Below, piece after piece: positions 8,726 through 16,979 of a DNA stretch of 64,000 bases. Source of the stretch: Polyangiaceae bacterium (GTDB lineage Bacteria; Myxococcota_A; Polyangia; Polyangiales; Polyangiaceae). The notes beneath the pieces are model-generated. The model saw nothing but the letters and a program-made list of their open reading frames with translations, did no database searches and was not told the DNA's origin. The position numbers and the translations under genes are program-made. Location of the stretch: NCBI GenBank assembly GCA_016715885.1, contig JADJXL010000015.1, positions 930,001 through 994,000 on the forward strand, written 5' to 3'. The first letter of the stretch is position 1, and every line of letters starts with the position of its first letter.

Positions 8726-9031
8726 ATGAAAACCCTCGTCTGTCGGTGCGAAGACGTCACGCTTCACGAGCTCGAGGCAGCCATGGATCGTGGCTACCGC
8801 GACATCGAATCCGTCAAGCGTTACACCGGCTTCGGCACCGGATTCTGCCAAGGCAAGTGGTGTCTCGCCCTCTGCGCACGCCTCGTGCGCGAACGCGGAG
8901 GCGACGTGGACAAACCCATCACGCCGCGTCCTCCGTACCATCCCGTCGAGCTCTCCGTGCTCGCAGGCCTCGACGAGCTCGACCTCTGCGGCGGCGGACC
9001 GCATGACGACGGTCAGCACGGCAAACGCTGA
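8726..9031 (+). CDS. BFD-like [2Fe-2S]-binding domain protein
   Basis: The product is 101 residues. It has the BFD-like (2Fe-2S) pattern: CRCEDVT near residue 7 and TGFGTGFCQGKWC near residue 46, giving a CxC...CxxxxC ligand set. Such domains bind a [2Fe-2S] cluster and are found in bacterioferritin-associated ferredoxin and at the C-terminus of the alpha subunits of amino-acid and opine dehydrogenases. Here the domain stands alone. The ATG at 8726 directly precedes the domain; upstream in-frame codons back to 8243 are probably not translated. No partner dehydrogenase is next to it, so its electron partner is unknown. It is convergent with the radical SAM gene, with only 22 bases between their ends. 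Confidence 0.8.
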   Translation: MKTLVCRCEDVTLHELEAAMDRGYRDIESVKRYTGFGTGFCQGKWCLALCARLVRERGGDVDKPITPRPPYHPVELSVLAGLDELDLCGGGPHDDGQHGKR

Positions 9032-9053
9032 AAATCGTTGATGTTTCGGCGGA

Positions 9054-9941
9054 TCAAGCGACCCGGACGGCGCGAGGCTCGTCGCCTCCGTGCAGGGCGA
9101 TGTAGTCGGCTCGTAGGCCAGGACAAACATCGTAGAACTTGCAGCCGCTACATCCGGACGGTTTTACGCCGCCCGAGAGGCGCGAATCTTTCAAGTCGAA
9201 CACATCGTCCGGCGTCACCACTGTCACGAGATCCGCGCCCGGATGATGCACGTGCTCTTCGTATCCCGACAGAAAACATCGCGGGATGTGGAGCGATCGC
9301 ACATCGAGACCGCTGGTTCGCGCAACGTCGAGCGCTTCGCGAACCTTCTCCGCGACGAGCGGCAAACGCGGCAGTTGATGCGTATTTTTCGCGTTGCCGT
9401 CCGTGAGCGACACGAGCCACAAACGAAACTGCTTCACGCCTTGTTCGGCCAGCGCGAGCACCCACGCACGCACGTCGCGGTACGTGTCCTCTTTCAGGAT
9501 CAAGTCTGCGACAGGATTCAGGTTTCGCTCGACCAAATTCGCGATCGCTTGCCTCCTGAGCGCCGCTGTTTCCATGCGTTGCACCGTCGCTTCGTACGCG
9601 TCGTCCGTGAACGCATGCATCGACACGTGAAACTGATTCACGCCCGCATTGGCCAGCATCTCGAGGTACGGCATGTGCGCGTAACGCAGTCCGTTCGACG
9701 CCACCTTCACATCGACGAAACCGCGCTTTTTCGCGTACTTCACGAGCGTCGGCAGATCGTTTCGGATCGTCGGTTCACCTCCCGTGAACGCAACCTCGCG
9801 AAAGCCTCGTGACGCAGCCCGATCGATCTCTCGCGCCACGCGCTCCGTCGGCAGCGCTCGCAGTCGCATCTCCTGCGTGATCGTGCAGTACGTACACGCC
9901 AAGTTGCAGTCGTAACCGAGCACCACGTCGAGCAGCGCCAT
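9054..9941 (-). CDS. Radical SAM enzyme with C-terminal cysteine cluster
   Basis: The product is 295 residues. The canonical [4Fe-4S]/SAM motif CNLACTYC is near residue 13, followed by the GGEP motif (AFTGGEPTIRNDL near residue 53) and a SAM-binding strand (VKVASNGLRY). The C-terminal part has further cysteines (IPRCFLSGYE and GCSGCKFYDVCPGL), which resembles the auxiliary-cluster (SPASM/twitch) region of peptide- and cofactor-modifying radical SAM enzymes. The ATG at 9941 opens directly onto the first strand, as is usual for short radical SAM proteins. No small precursor peptide or other modifying enzyme lies beside it, so the substrate cannot be told from context. Confidence 0.85.
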   Translation of the reverse strand: MALLDVVLGYDCNLACTYCTITQEMRLRALPTERVAREIDRAASRGFREVAFTGGEPTIRNDLPTLVKYAKKRGFVDVKVASNGLRYAHMPYLEMLANAGVNQFHVSMHAFTDDAYEATVQRMETAALRRQAIANLVERNLNPVADLILKEDTYRDVRAWVLALAEQGVKQFRLWLVSLTDGNAKNTHQLPRLPLVAEKVREALDVARTSGLDVRSLHIPRCFLSGYEEHVHHPGADLVTVVTPDDVFDLKDSRLSGGVKPSGCSGCKFYDVCPGLRADYIALHGGDEPRAVRVA

Positions 9942-10020
9942 GGGCCCATCGTACTTCGTGCCAGCGCTCGTGCTCGCGTTTTACTTGCGCTCTACGGGGC
10001 GTTGGTCCACGTTCCGCCGC

Positions 10021-10515
10021 ATGGCCAAGACGCCGATCGCGATTCTCCTGTCCATTGCCTGTTCGTCATGCACGACCTTGGCGACGGGCCCTGCGTGGGT
10101 TGGCGGAGGTCTGGACACGATCGGACCCATCCGGGCTGCGGAACGCGAAGAAGCCGAAGAGCGCGAACGCGAACGCTTGGCGAAAATGCCCACGCGTGTT
10201 GGAGCGCGCCACATTTTGGTGATGCATCAAAAGTCGATGCAGAAGCCCGAAAGCGTCACGCGCACGCGCGACGAAGCGCGCGCGCGCGCCGAAGAGTGCC
10301 TCGCGGCATTACGTTCGGGAGCGGCGTGGGAAGCCGTCGTTGCTGAGTGCTCGGACGAACCCGGAGCTGCCCAGCGAGCTGGGGATCTTGGTGTTTTTGA
10401 ACGAGGCGCGATGGTCAAGGCGTTTGCCGACGCGGCGTTTCAGCTCGAAGTACGCGCCCTCAGCGACATCGTCGAAACCCCCTACGGCTTTCACATCATT
10501 CAACGAACCGAGTGA
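10021..10515 (+). CDS. Parvulin-type peptidyl-prolyl isomerase lipoprotein
   Basis: The product is 164 residues. An N-terminal hydrophobic stretch ends in IACSSC, which suggests export and probably lipid attachment, although the lipobox is not perfect. The C-terminal 95 residues carry parvulin signatures: ARHILVMH at the domain start, AECSDEPGAAQRAGDLG in the middle, and ETPYGFHIIQRTE at the end. Parvulins catalyse cis-trans isomerisation of prolyl bonds, and exported ones act as periplasmic or envelope foldases (PrsA/SurA-like). ATG at 10021 is preferred over an in-frame start at 9940 because it places the hydrophobic stretch at the N-terminus. It is divergent from the radical SAM gene and 59 bases upstream of the amylase genes. 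Confidence 0.85.
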   Translation: MAKTPIAILLSIACSSCTTLATGPAWVGGGLDTIGPIRAAEREEAEERERERLAKMPTRVGARHILVMHQKSMQKPESVTRTRDEARARAEECLAALRSGAAWEAVVAECSDEPGAAQRAGDLGVFERGAMVKAFADAAFQLEVRALSDIVETPYGFHIIQRTE

Positions 10516-10574
10516 AACCAAATCGTTACGCATGACGCGTGCGCCTGGGCTGTGCTAATGCTCGATCGACGGTC

Positions 10575-12701
10575 ATGCAGAGATTCCGCATTCTTCATGG
10601 CTGGGTTTGCGCGCTAGGGGCCGTCTTGGGTTGCGGAGGCGCCGAGCCGCCGCGCCGCGATTGCGCGACTGTCGTATGGGCCGAGCCGGGCGGCACGACC
10701 GACATTCGCGTCGAGGGCAGTTGGAACGGCTGGGCCGAATCCGAGCCGCTCGAACAACGTGACGATGGCTGGTTTCTCCGTCCACTGGACCTCGAGCCCG
10801 GCGAATATGGCTATCGGCTGATTCGAGGCGGAAAACGCGATCGCGATCCGCTCAATCCGCTCACGACATTTCACGGCGACGAAGAAGTATCGCTCGCCAT
10901 CGCCGAAGATTGCTCCGTGCCGGCATTACGCATCGACAATGTCGACGTGCAAGGCGATCGAGTGACCATTGACGGCGTATTTCTCGCTCGTCCAGATGGT
11001 CCTCCCTTGGATTCGCAGTCGCTTCGCGCCGAAGTGAATGGAGTCGAAATCGCTCCGCAACGTGCATCGGCGAGTGACGGTACGTTCACCGTCGTGGCAA
11101 GTGGTTTGTCCAAAGGGAAGCATTCATTCACGCTCATCGCTGAAGACGAAAACGCCGCGAAAGCCAAACCGGCCCGAGCTGTCGCTTGGGTCGAGCCTGC
11201 GCAAGAGTCATGGAATGAAGGCATTTTGTATCATTTGATGATTGATCGTTTTCGGGGCGATGGAGGAGCGACGCTCGCCCCGCCGCCCACGCCCGGTTCT
11301 CGGGCAGGTGGAACGCTCGATGGAGTGAGGGCGGAGATCGAAAAAGGTACGTTCGACGAGCTGGGCGTCAGCGCGATATGGATTTCGCCTGTATATACGA
11401 ATCCAATCGAAATTCGCGAAGGTCGAGATGGGCGCCTCTATGAATCGTATCACGGCTACTGGCCGCTCGAATCGCGTGGGGTCGAGCCGCGTATGGGAGG
11501 AGAAGCGGCGCTCCGCGAATTGGTGGCCGAGGCGCATCGACATGGCATTCGTATCATTTTCGACCTTGTGCCGAATCACGTGTACGAGCGCAATGAACGA
11601 TATTCGTCGCATCGTAATGCCGGGTGGTTCAACGATGGTCCGGACGGTTGCGTGTGCGGAAGTCCGGGATGCGATTGGGGCGAAAAACTCGGCACGTGTT
11701 GGTTCTCGCCGTACATGCCCGATGTGCGATTTCAGCATTCCGGCGCCATGCGCGCGCAGATCGACGATGCCGTCTTTTGGATGAATGAATTCGATGCAGA
11801 CGGCGTGCGTATCGATGCCGTACCGATGATGCCGCGCGCTGCAACGAGGCGCATCGTGCATGCGCTTCGTCGTGAGGTGGCCGGCGAAGACGCGACATTT
11901 GCGCTCGGCGAGGTGTTTACGGGCGCGGGCTCGGAAGGTATCGAATCCATTCGGTATTTCATGGGCCCGCATGGTTTGTCGTCGGCATTCGACTTTCCGC
12001 TCATGTGGGCCATTCGTGACGTTTTTGCGGCCGATCGTCAGGGTTTTTCCGCGCTCGAAGAGACGCTCGTGCAAAATGACGCCGCGCTCGCCGGTTCCGG
12101 AGCCATTCTCGGGCGCATGATCGATAACCACGATACGTCGAGGTTCATTTCCGAAGCGGTCGGCAATGCGGGAAATGATCCTTGGTATGATCCGCCCGTT
12201 CAGCCTACGGAATCAGCTCCGTATGCGCGAACGAAAATGGCTCTGACGTTCATTCTCACGCTGCCCGGTTTGCCCGTGCTTTATCATGGGGACGAGCTTG
12301 CGCTGGCGGGCGCGGGTGATCCCGATTCGCGTCGCGTCATGCCCGATCCGTCAGCCATTACGAAAGAGCAAGCCGACGTGCGGGCGCTCGTGGCAAAAAT
12401 CGGCAAGTTGCGACGCTGTTCCGCGGCGTTACGAAAGGGCGAACGAGTGCCCATCGTCGTGGGTCCCGATGTTTATGCATACATGCGCGATGCAGGCGAT
12501 GGCGATCCTGTCGTCGTACTTTTCGCGCGTAAGAATACTGCAGTGCCCGTGCCGCTCGGGGCCGTACCGACGGGCCAATATGTCGATGCAATGACGGGCG
12601 AAGTCTTTGGTCTTGGCCAAGGCGAATCCGTACCGCTCGGCGATTTATCGTTTCGCGTGCTTCTCATCGAGGGCAGCGCTTGCCACAACCCTTCACCCTG
12701 A
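10575..12701 (+). CDS. GH13 alpha-amylase-family lipoprotein with N-terminal CBM48-like domain
   Basis: The product is 708 residues. A lipoprotein signal ends in LGAVLGC, placing the enzyme on the cell envelope. A CBM48/AMPK-like glycogen-binding module follows (about 25-110; VEGSWNGWAE, EPGEYGYRLI), then a linker beta domain and a GH13 catalytic barrel from about residue 215. Catalytic residues are visible: nucleophile D414 in GVRIDAV, acid/base E446 in ALGEVFTG, and D520 in MIDNHDTSRF; conserved region I is DLVPNHV. A Cys-rich insertion (CVCGSPGCDWGEKLGTC) probably forms disulfides. GH13 enzymes hydrolyse or transfer alpha-1,4-glucans; the exact activity cannot be told. ATG at 10575 is chosen because it starts the lipoprotein signal. 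The next gene, a paralogue, begins 11 bases downstream. Confidence 0.9.
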   Translation: MQRFRILHGWVCALGAVLGCGGAEPPRRDCATVVWAEPGGTTDIRVEGSWNGWAESEPLEQRDDGWFLRPLDLEPGEYGYRLIRGGKRDRDPLNPLTTFHGDEEVSLAIAEDCSVPALRIDNVDVQGDRVTIDGVFLARPDGPPLDSQSLRAEVNGVEIAPQRASASDGTFTVVASGLSKGKHSFTLIAEDENAAKAKPARAVAWVEPAQESWNEGILYHLMIDRFRGDGGATLAPPPTPGSRAGGTLDGVRAEIEKGTFDELGVSAIWISPVYTNPIEIREGRDGRLYESYHGYWPLESRGVEPRMGGEAALRELVAEAHRHGIRIIFDLVPNHVYERNERYSSHRNAGWFNDGPDGCVCGSPGCDWGEKLGTCWFSPYMPDVRFQHSGAMRAQIDDAVFWMNEFDADGVRIDAVPMMPRAATRRIVHALRREVAGEDATFALGEVFTGAGSEGIESIRYFMGPHGLSSAFDFPLMWAIRDVFAADRQGFSALEETLVQNDAALAGSGAILGRMIDNHDTSRFISEAVGNAGNDPWYDPPVQPTESAPYARTKMALTFILTLPGLPVLYHGDELALAGAGDPDSRRVMPDPSAITKEQADVRALVAKIGKLRRCSAALRKGERVPIVVGPDVYAYMRDAGDGDPVVVLFARKNTAVPVPLGAVPTGQYVDAMTGEVFGLGQGESVPLGDLSFRVLLIEGSACHNPSP

Positions 12702-12711
12702 CGTGCATGAC

Positions 12712-14760
12712 ATGAATTTGACGAAAAAAACTTTTCTTACGCTATCGGCGCTCGTGGCATTGCCCATTGTGGGCGCCGCATCTTGCGTCGTCGAAGACCT
12801 CAATCAATTCAATCCACCCGATGGGCTTGGAGGTTATGATCCTGGCGAGGGGCCTCCTCCATCGGGCGGAACGACGGGCACCGGCTTTGGTTCCGGGCAG
12901 GGCGGGGCAGGGGGCGGGCCGCCGATGCCCCCCATGTGCGACGATAGCTTGAAGCGGTGCGATCATGAATTTTCGCTGCCGGATTCAGGGCAAACCAGCG
13001 TCGAAGTGAGGGGCGATTTCTCGCCGACCGGTTGGACCGTCGGCGTGCCATTGGCAAAATCCGGTGGTAACTGGGTGGCGGTCGTCCCCATTCCTTACAA
13101 TCAACAGGTGCAATACAAATTCGTCATCGATGGAAACAATTGGATCAAGGATCCGACGAATCCGAATACGATCGACGATGGGTTTGGCGGAGAAAACAGC
13201 TTGGTCCTCGGGACCACGTGTGATCCGTGGACCTGTGACGAGCCTCCTCCGCTGCCCGAGGATGGCCCTATCGAAGCGTGGCGTGACGCCGTCTTGTACT
13301 TCGTATTCGTCGACCGTTTTCTCGATGGGGATCCATCGAACAACGGCTCGCCCGTGCCCAATGTAGCGTCCGGCGCCAATTATCACGGTGGAGATTGGCA
13401 AGGCGTCATCAACAAGATCAAAGAAGGATACTTTGGCAAGCTCGGAGTCAATTCGCTTTGGCTCACGGTGCCATTCGACAATACCGAGCAATCCGGTCAG
13501 GGCGACGATGGCAATCAGTACAGCGCTTACCACGGGTATTGGCCGAAAGATTTTTACAAGACCGAAGAGCGTTTCGGGACGATGGCCAAGCTGAAGGAGC
13601 TCGTCGACGAGGCGCACAAGGTGGGCATTACCGTGCTCCTTGATTACGCTGCCAATCATGCCCACAGCTCGGCGCAGGTGTATCAGCAGAATGCGAGCTG
13701 GTTCTGGCCCAATGACAATGGTCAAGGTGGAAACTGCGTTTGCGGAGATGGTTGCGGCTGGGAAGGCGCGATGACCGAAAGGTGCTGGTTTACGCCGTAC
13801 TTGCCGGACTTCAACTACGACAATGCCGATGCTCGAAAATGGAGCATCGACAACATGATTTGGTGGTGGCAACAAACGGGTATCGACGGCTATCGCCTGG
13901 ACGCGCTCAAGCACATGAGCATGTCGTGGCTCACCGATTTGCGAGCTCGAACCAATGCCGAAATCGACACTGTCACCGGCAAACACTTTTACATGGTGGG
14001 TGAGACGTATACGGGGGACAAGGGCCTCATCAAGAAGTATGTCGATCCCTTGACCAAGCTCGACGGGCAATTCGACTTTCCCTACCGCGCCGAAATTTGC
14101 TCGAAGGTTCTCATGCGTCAAGGCAGCATGCAAGACCTCGAAAACTTCATGAACAGCAATGATGCTTATTACGGCAACGGCATCATGAGCACGTTCATTG
14201 GCAATCACGACTTGCCGCGTGTCATTCATCTGGCGCAAAACAATCCGCTCTACAATGATTCTTGGGCCGGCGGCAAGAATTCCAATTGGCCGAACCAGCC
14301 GGGACCTGGTTTGCCCGGCGAACAATCGGCCTTCGAGCGAATGGCGAACGGTTTCACCCTGCTCATGACCACTCGTGGCGTGCCGCTCATTTATTACGGC
14401 GACGAAATTGGTTTGCCCGGCGCGGGTGACCCGGACAATCGCCGCGACATGCAATGGTCCGGTTATTCGGCCGGCCAAAACCTCCTCAAAGCACACCTCG
14501 AAAAGCTCGGCCAAATCCGCAAGGATCACGTTGCGCTTCGCCGCGGTAATCGAACGCCAGTTTGGGTGACGAACGACACGATGGCCTACAAAATGGTCCA
14601 CCCCATGGAGACCGTGTACGTGGCAATCAATCGCGGTGACTCACAAGCTTCGGTGAGTGGTTTGCCCAATGGATCTTTGACGAATCTGCTCAATGGTCAA
14701 AGCGTGACGGGTCCGACGCTGAACCTTCCCCCACGTTCATCCATGATTCTCGTGCAATGA
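12712..14760 (+). CDS. Second GH13 alpha-amylase-family lipoprotein
   Basis: The product is 682 residues. It has a signal peptide ending in VGAASC (likely lipoprotein), then a long Gly/Pro linker, a CBM48-like module (VRGDFSPTGWTVG, QVQYKFVIDGNNW) and a GH13 barrel. The catalytic triad is present: D397 in GYRLDALKHM, E431 in MVGETYTG, and D500 in IGNHDLPRV; region I reads DYAANHAH. The same Cys-rich insertion seen in the upstream enzyme is present (CVCGDGCGW...CWF). Gene order, shared insertion and the 10-base gap point to a tandem duplication and one operon. The two enzymes probably act together at the cell surface on alpha-glucans. ATG at 12712 starts the signal peptide. Confidence 0.9.
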   Translation: MNLTKKTFLTLSALVALPIVGAASCVVEDLNQFNPPDGLGGYDPGEGPPPSGGTTGTGFGSGQGGAGGGPPMPPMCDDSLKRCDHEFSLPDSGQTSVEVRGDFSPTGWTVGVPLAKSGGNWVAVVPIPYNQQVQYKFVIDGNNWIKDPTNPNTIDDGFGGENSLVLGTTCDPWTCDEPPPLPEDGPIEAWRDAVLYFVFVDRFLDGDPSNNGSPVPNVASGANYHGGDWQGVINKIKEGYFGKLGVNSLWLTVPFDNTEQSGQGDDGNQYSAYHGYWPKDFYKTEERFGTMAKLKELVDEAHKVGITVLLDYAANHAHSSAQVYQQNASWFWPNDNGQGGNCVCGDGCGWEGAMTERCWFTPYLPDFNYDNADARKWSIDNMIWWWQQTGIDGYRLDALKHMSMSWLTDLRARTNAEIDTVTGKHFYMVGETYTGDKGLIKKYVDPLTKLDGQFDFPYRAEICSKVLMRQGSMQDLENFMNSNDAYYGNGIMSTFIGNHDLPRVIHLAQNNPLYNDSWAGGKNSNWPNQPGPGLPGEQSAFERMANGFTLLMTTRGVPLIYYGDEIGLPGAGDPDNRRDMQWSGYSAGQNLLKAHLEKLGQIRKDHVALRRGNRTPVWVTNDTMAYKMVHPMETVYVAINRGDSQASVSGLPNGSLTNLLNGQSVTGPTLNLPPRSSMILVQ

Positions 14761-14960
14761 CCGTGGACGCGATCATCGTTGCGCGTGTGCACGTAACGTC
14801 GCAGCACGGATCCGCGTAGTACGCGCCACCCCTTCCCACATCGGTTGATCGCAGCATTCCGACGGAAGCACAACATTTTCTTTTGGCTTGTCGGATCCTT
14901 TGGCCGTCCCGAGCGGAGTGTGTTATCCACCAGCACCACTCGATACGCAGGAGTCCGATC

Positions 14961-16868
14961 ATGCCGTTGCTCGATAATCCGTTGGAATTTGATAAGATCG
15001 TTCGGCATCTTCGCAACACGTCCGTGTTTCGAGTGACGAGTCGTTTCGACCTGGCGCGCATGCTGGCAACGGCGTCGATCCACAACGTCGCGGCGGGGCA
15101 CTCGATCTGCGTGCCAGACAATGCGCCGGGTGCGCCGCCAGCGACGTCGTTTTACATTCTGATTTCGGGGGACTACGAGCTCAACGGTGCGACGATTCTG
15201 AGCGGACCACGCGATGGTCTCGTCGGCGTCGAAGACGTAGTCAAAAAGGTGCCGCGTTCCATTTCGCTCACGGCGACGACGAAGGCCTCGTACATCGAAG
15301 TGCAGGCGCCGAGTTTCCTTGGATTGCTCGAGTCTTCGACACCTTTTCGGCAAGCATTGCATCCCATGATGGATCTTGCCCCGGTACCGACGCCATACGT
15401 CGAGCCTGTTGAAGCTGGCGCCAAGGGAAGCATCGTCCAGTTCGTCACGGGTATTCCCGATATGCCGCTCTCGCTGCTCATCGAGCTTTTGGCACGCGAA
15501 ATCGTAATGAATTTCACGGATCATGTGATTGTTCTGCGCGCGTGTCCGCCGGGGCAGCTTCCGAGTGCTGCCCCTGTGCACGTGCCAGGCTCTGGGCTCG
15601 GTGCACTTTTCTATCTATTTGTCGATCCGGTCGACGTGCCGGGTGTGGCGGCCTCGTACAGCGGCCAATTCGACTACGTGTTTCTCGATGGCGTCGCTTC
15701 GGCCGCGGTCGATATCATCGTGAAGCTCTTCTTCGGCTATGCCGAGGATTACATTGCGCCGCCGGCGGTCGGAGCTTGCCGCATGCTGCAGACGGTCATC
15801 GTCGGGCAGCCTCCGCTTCCGTGTGCCAAAGAGCTGTATTACGTCAATGCCAACCCCACGAAAGTCACGCATGCGAGCGATTGTCGATTGCGCCTCGATT
15901 TGGTGAAAGTGCGTGCGCTTGCGCAAGTATGGAATCCGTATTTGCCCGTCGTGTCCGTCGATGACGAGCTCGAGCGCGAAATGGGCGTGTGGGCTCGAGC
16001 TTTGACGGATCGGCGAACGGGGCTCGCATTGGCCGGAGGTGGTGTATGGTCGATGCAATCGGTGTTCATCATTCAGGAATTGAGCCGGCGGGGTGTCCCG
16101 ATCGATGTCATCACCGGTGCGAGCGCGGGGGCCATGGTCGGCGGATACTATAGCGTGCTCGGGCTCGAAGGATTGGATTTGCTGGTCGAGCGTGGCGATA
16201 GTGGGGTGCTCGATCTCGTGGTGGCATTGTGGATATTCTCTCCATGCATTGCCGATGCGTTTTTCGAGCACGATCTTGGCCACACGTGCCTCCAGAACCT
16301 CGACGTGTCTTTTCACCCCAATTCGACGAACCTCACGAAGGGCGAGGGCGTGGCGTTCACACGCGGCCCGACGGTATCGGCCATGCGCGCCGCCGCATCG
16401 GCACCGCCGTTATTTCCGCCGACATTCAGCGGTTCGGAGCGATTCGTCGACGGCGCGTTCTCGAATAACCTTGCAGCTCAAATTCTTCCCTATTTTGGCG
16501 CCAATCTGACCCTCGGTGCCAATACCTATCCACCGTCGAATCGGCCCAAACCTGTGTGGGTGCCCAATATCTTCACTCGAATCACGAGCCTTGGGCCGAT
16601 CAACCGGATGGTCGATTTCACGATCGCCCTGAATCTCTTGGCCAATCTCACGGGCAAGGTCGAAGGTGGTTACGCGGACGTGCCATACAATGCAACGTCG
16701 AATTTTGCGCTTCCGTTCTTGGTGACGTCCAATTTCCGTTACGCGTCGAAGATGGTTGCGCATGCTTCGCAAGATCCTGCCGTTCTCGCGGCCATTGACG
16801 ATTTCACCGCGCGGTGGGAGCACTTGCGTTATCGCGGAGGCCGCACGTGGGACACGATGCCCGCCTGA
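14961..16868 (+). CDS. Cyclic-nucleotide-binding/patatin-like phospholipase (NTE-like), smaller copy
   Basis: The product is 635 residues. The N-terminal 130 residues resemble a cNMP-binding fold (FYILISGDYEL, then a helical end). The C-terminal 300 residues form a patatin-like phospholipase: oxyanion loop LALAGGGVW, nucleophile S388 in GASAG, and D497 in RFVDGAFSNN, giving the Ser-Asp dyad. The layout recalls the neuropathy target esterase family, which hydrolyses lysophospholipids at membranes. I saw no clear membrane segment. ATG at 14961 has an AGGAG about 8 bases upstream. It is convergent with a larger relative (16980-19859) that has the same two domains. Binding of cAMP or cGMP is not shown by the sequence. 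Confidence 0.85.
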   Translation: MPLLDNPLEFDKIVRHLRNTSVFRVTSRFDLARMLATASIHNVAAGHSICVPDNAPGAPPATSFYILISGDYELNGATILSGPRDGLVGVEDVVKKVPRSISLTATTKASYIEVQAPSFLGLLESSTPFRQALHPMMDLAPVPTPYVEPVEAGAKGSIVQFVTGIPDMPLSLLIELLAREIVMNFTDHVIVLRACPPGQLPSAAPVHVPGSGLGALFYLFVDPVDVPGVAASYSGQFDYVFLDGVASAAVDIIVKLFFGYAEDYIAPPAVGACRMLQTVIVGQPPLPCAKELYYVNANPTKVTHASDCRLRLDLVKVRALAQVWNPYLPVVSVDDELEREMGVWARALTDRRTGLALAGGGVWSMQSVFIIQELSRRGVPIDVITGASAGAMVGGYYSVLGLEGLDLLVERGDSGVLDLVVALWIFSPCIADAFFEHDLGHTCLQNLDVSFHPNSTNLTKGEGVAFTRGPTVSAMRAAASAPPLFPPTFSGSERFVDGAFSNNLAAQILPYFGANLTLGANTYPPSNRPKPVWVPNIFTRITSLGPINRMVDFTIALNLLANLTGKVEGGYADVPYNATSNFALPFLVTSNFRYASKMVAHASQDPAVLAAIDDFTARWEHLRYRGGRTWDTMPA

Positions 16869-16979
16869 GTATCGCCGCGGCATTGACTTCGCCCGCGACC
16901 AAGTAGCCGGATTGGCTGTTGGATTGCGATCATTCCGCAGGACGTTTCGCGCGTCGCAGGCGGCTTTTACGAGAGCCTG

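Noticed and set aside
12985..14601. 538-codon minus-strand frame opposite the second amylase
   Set aside because: The plus-strand frame has all GH13 catalytic motifs; the antisense frame has no recognisable domain.
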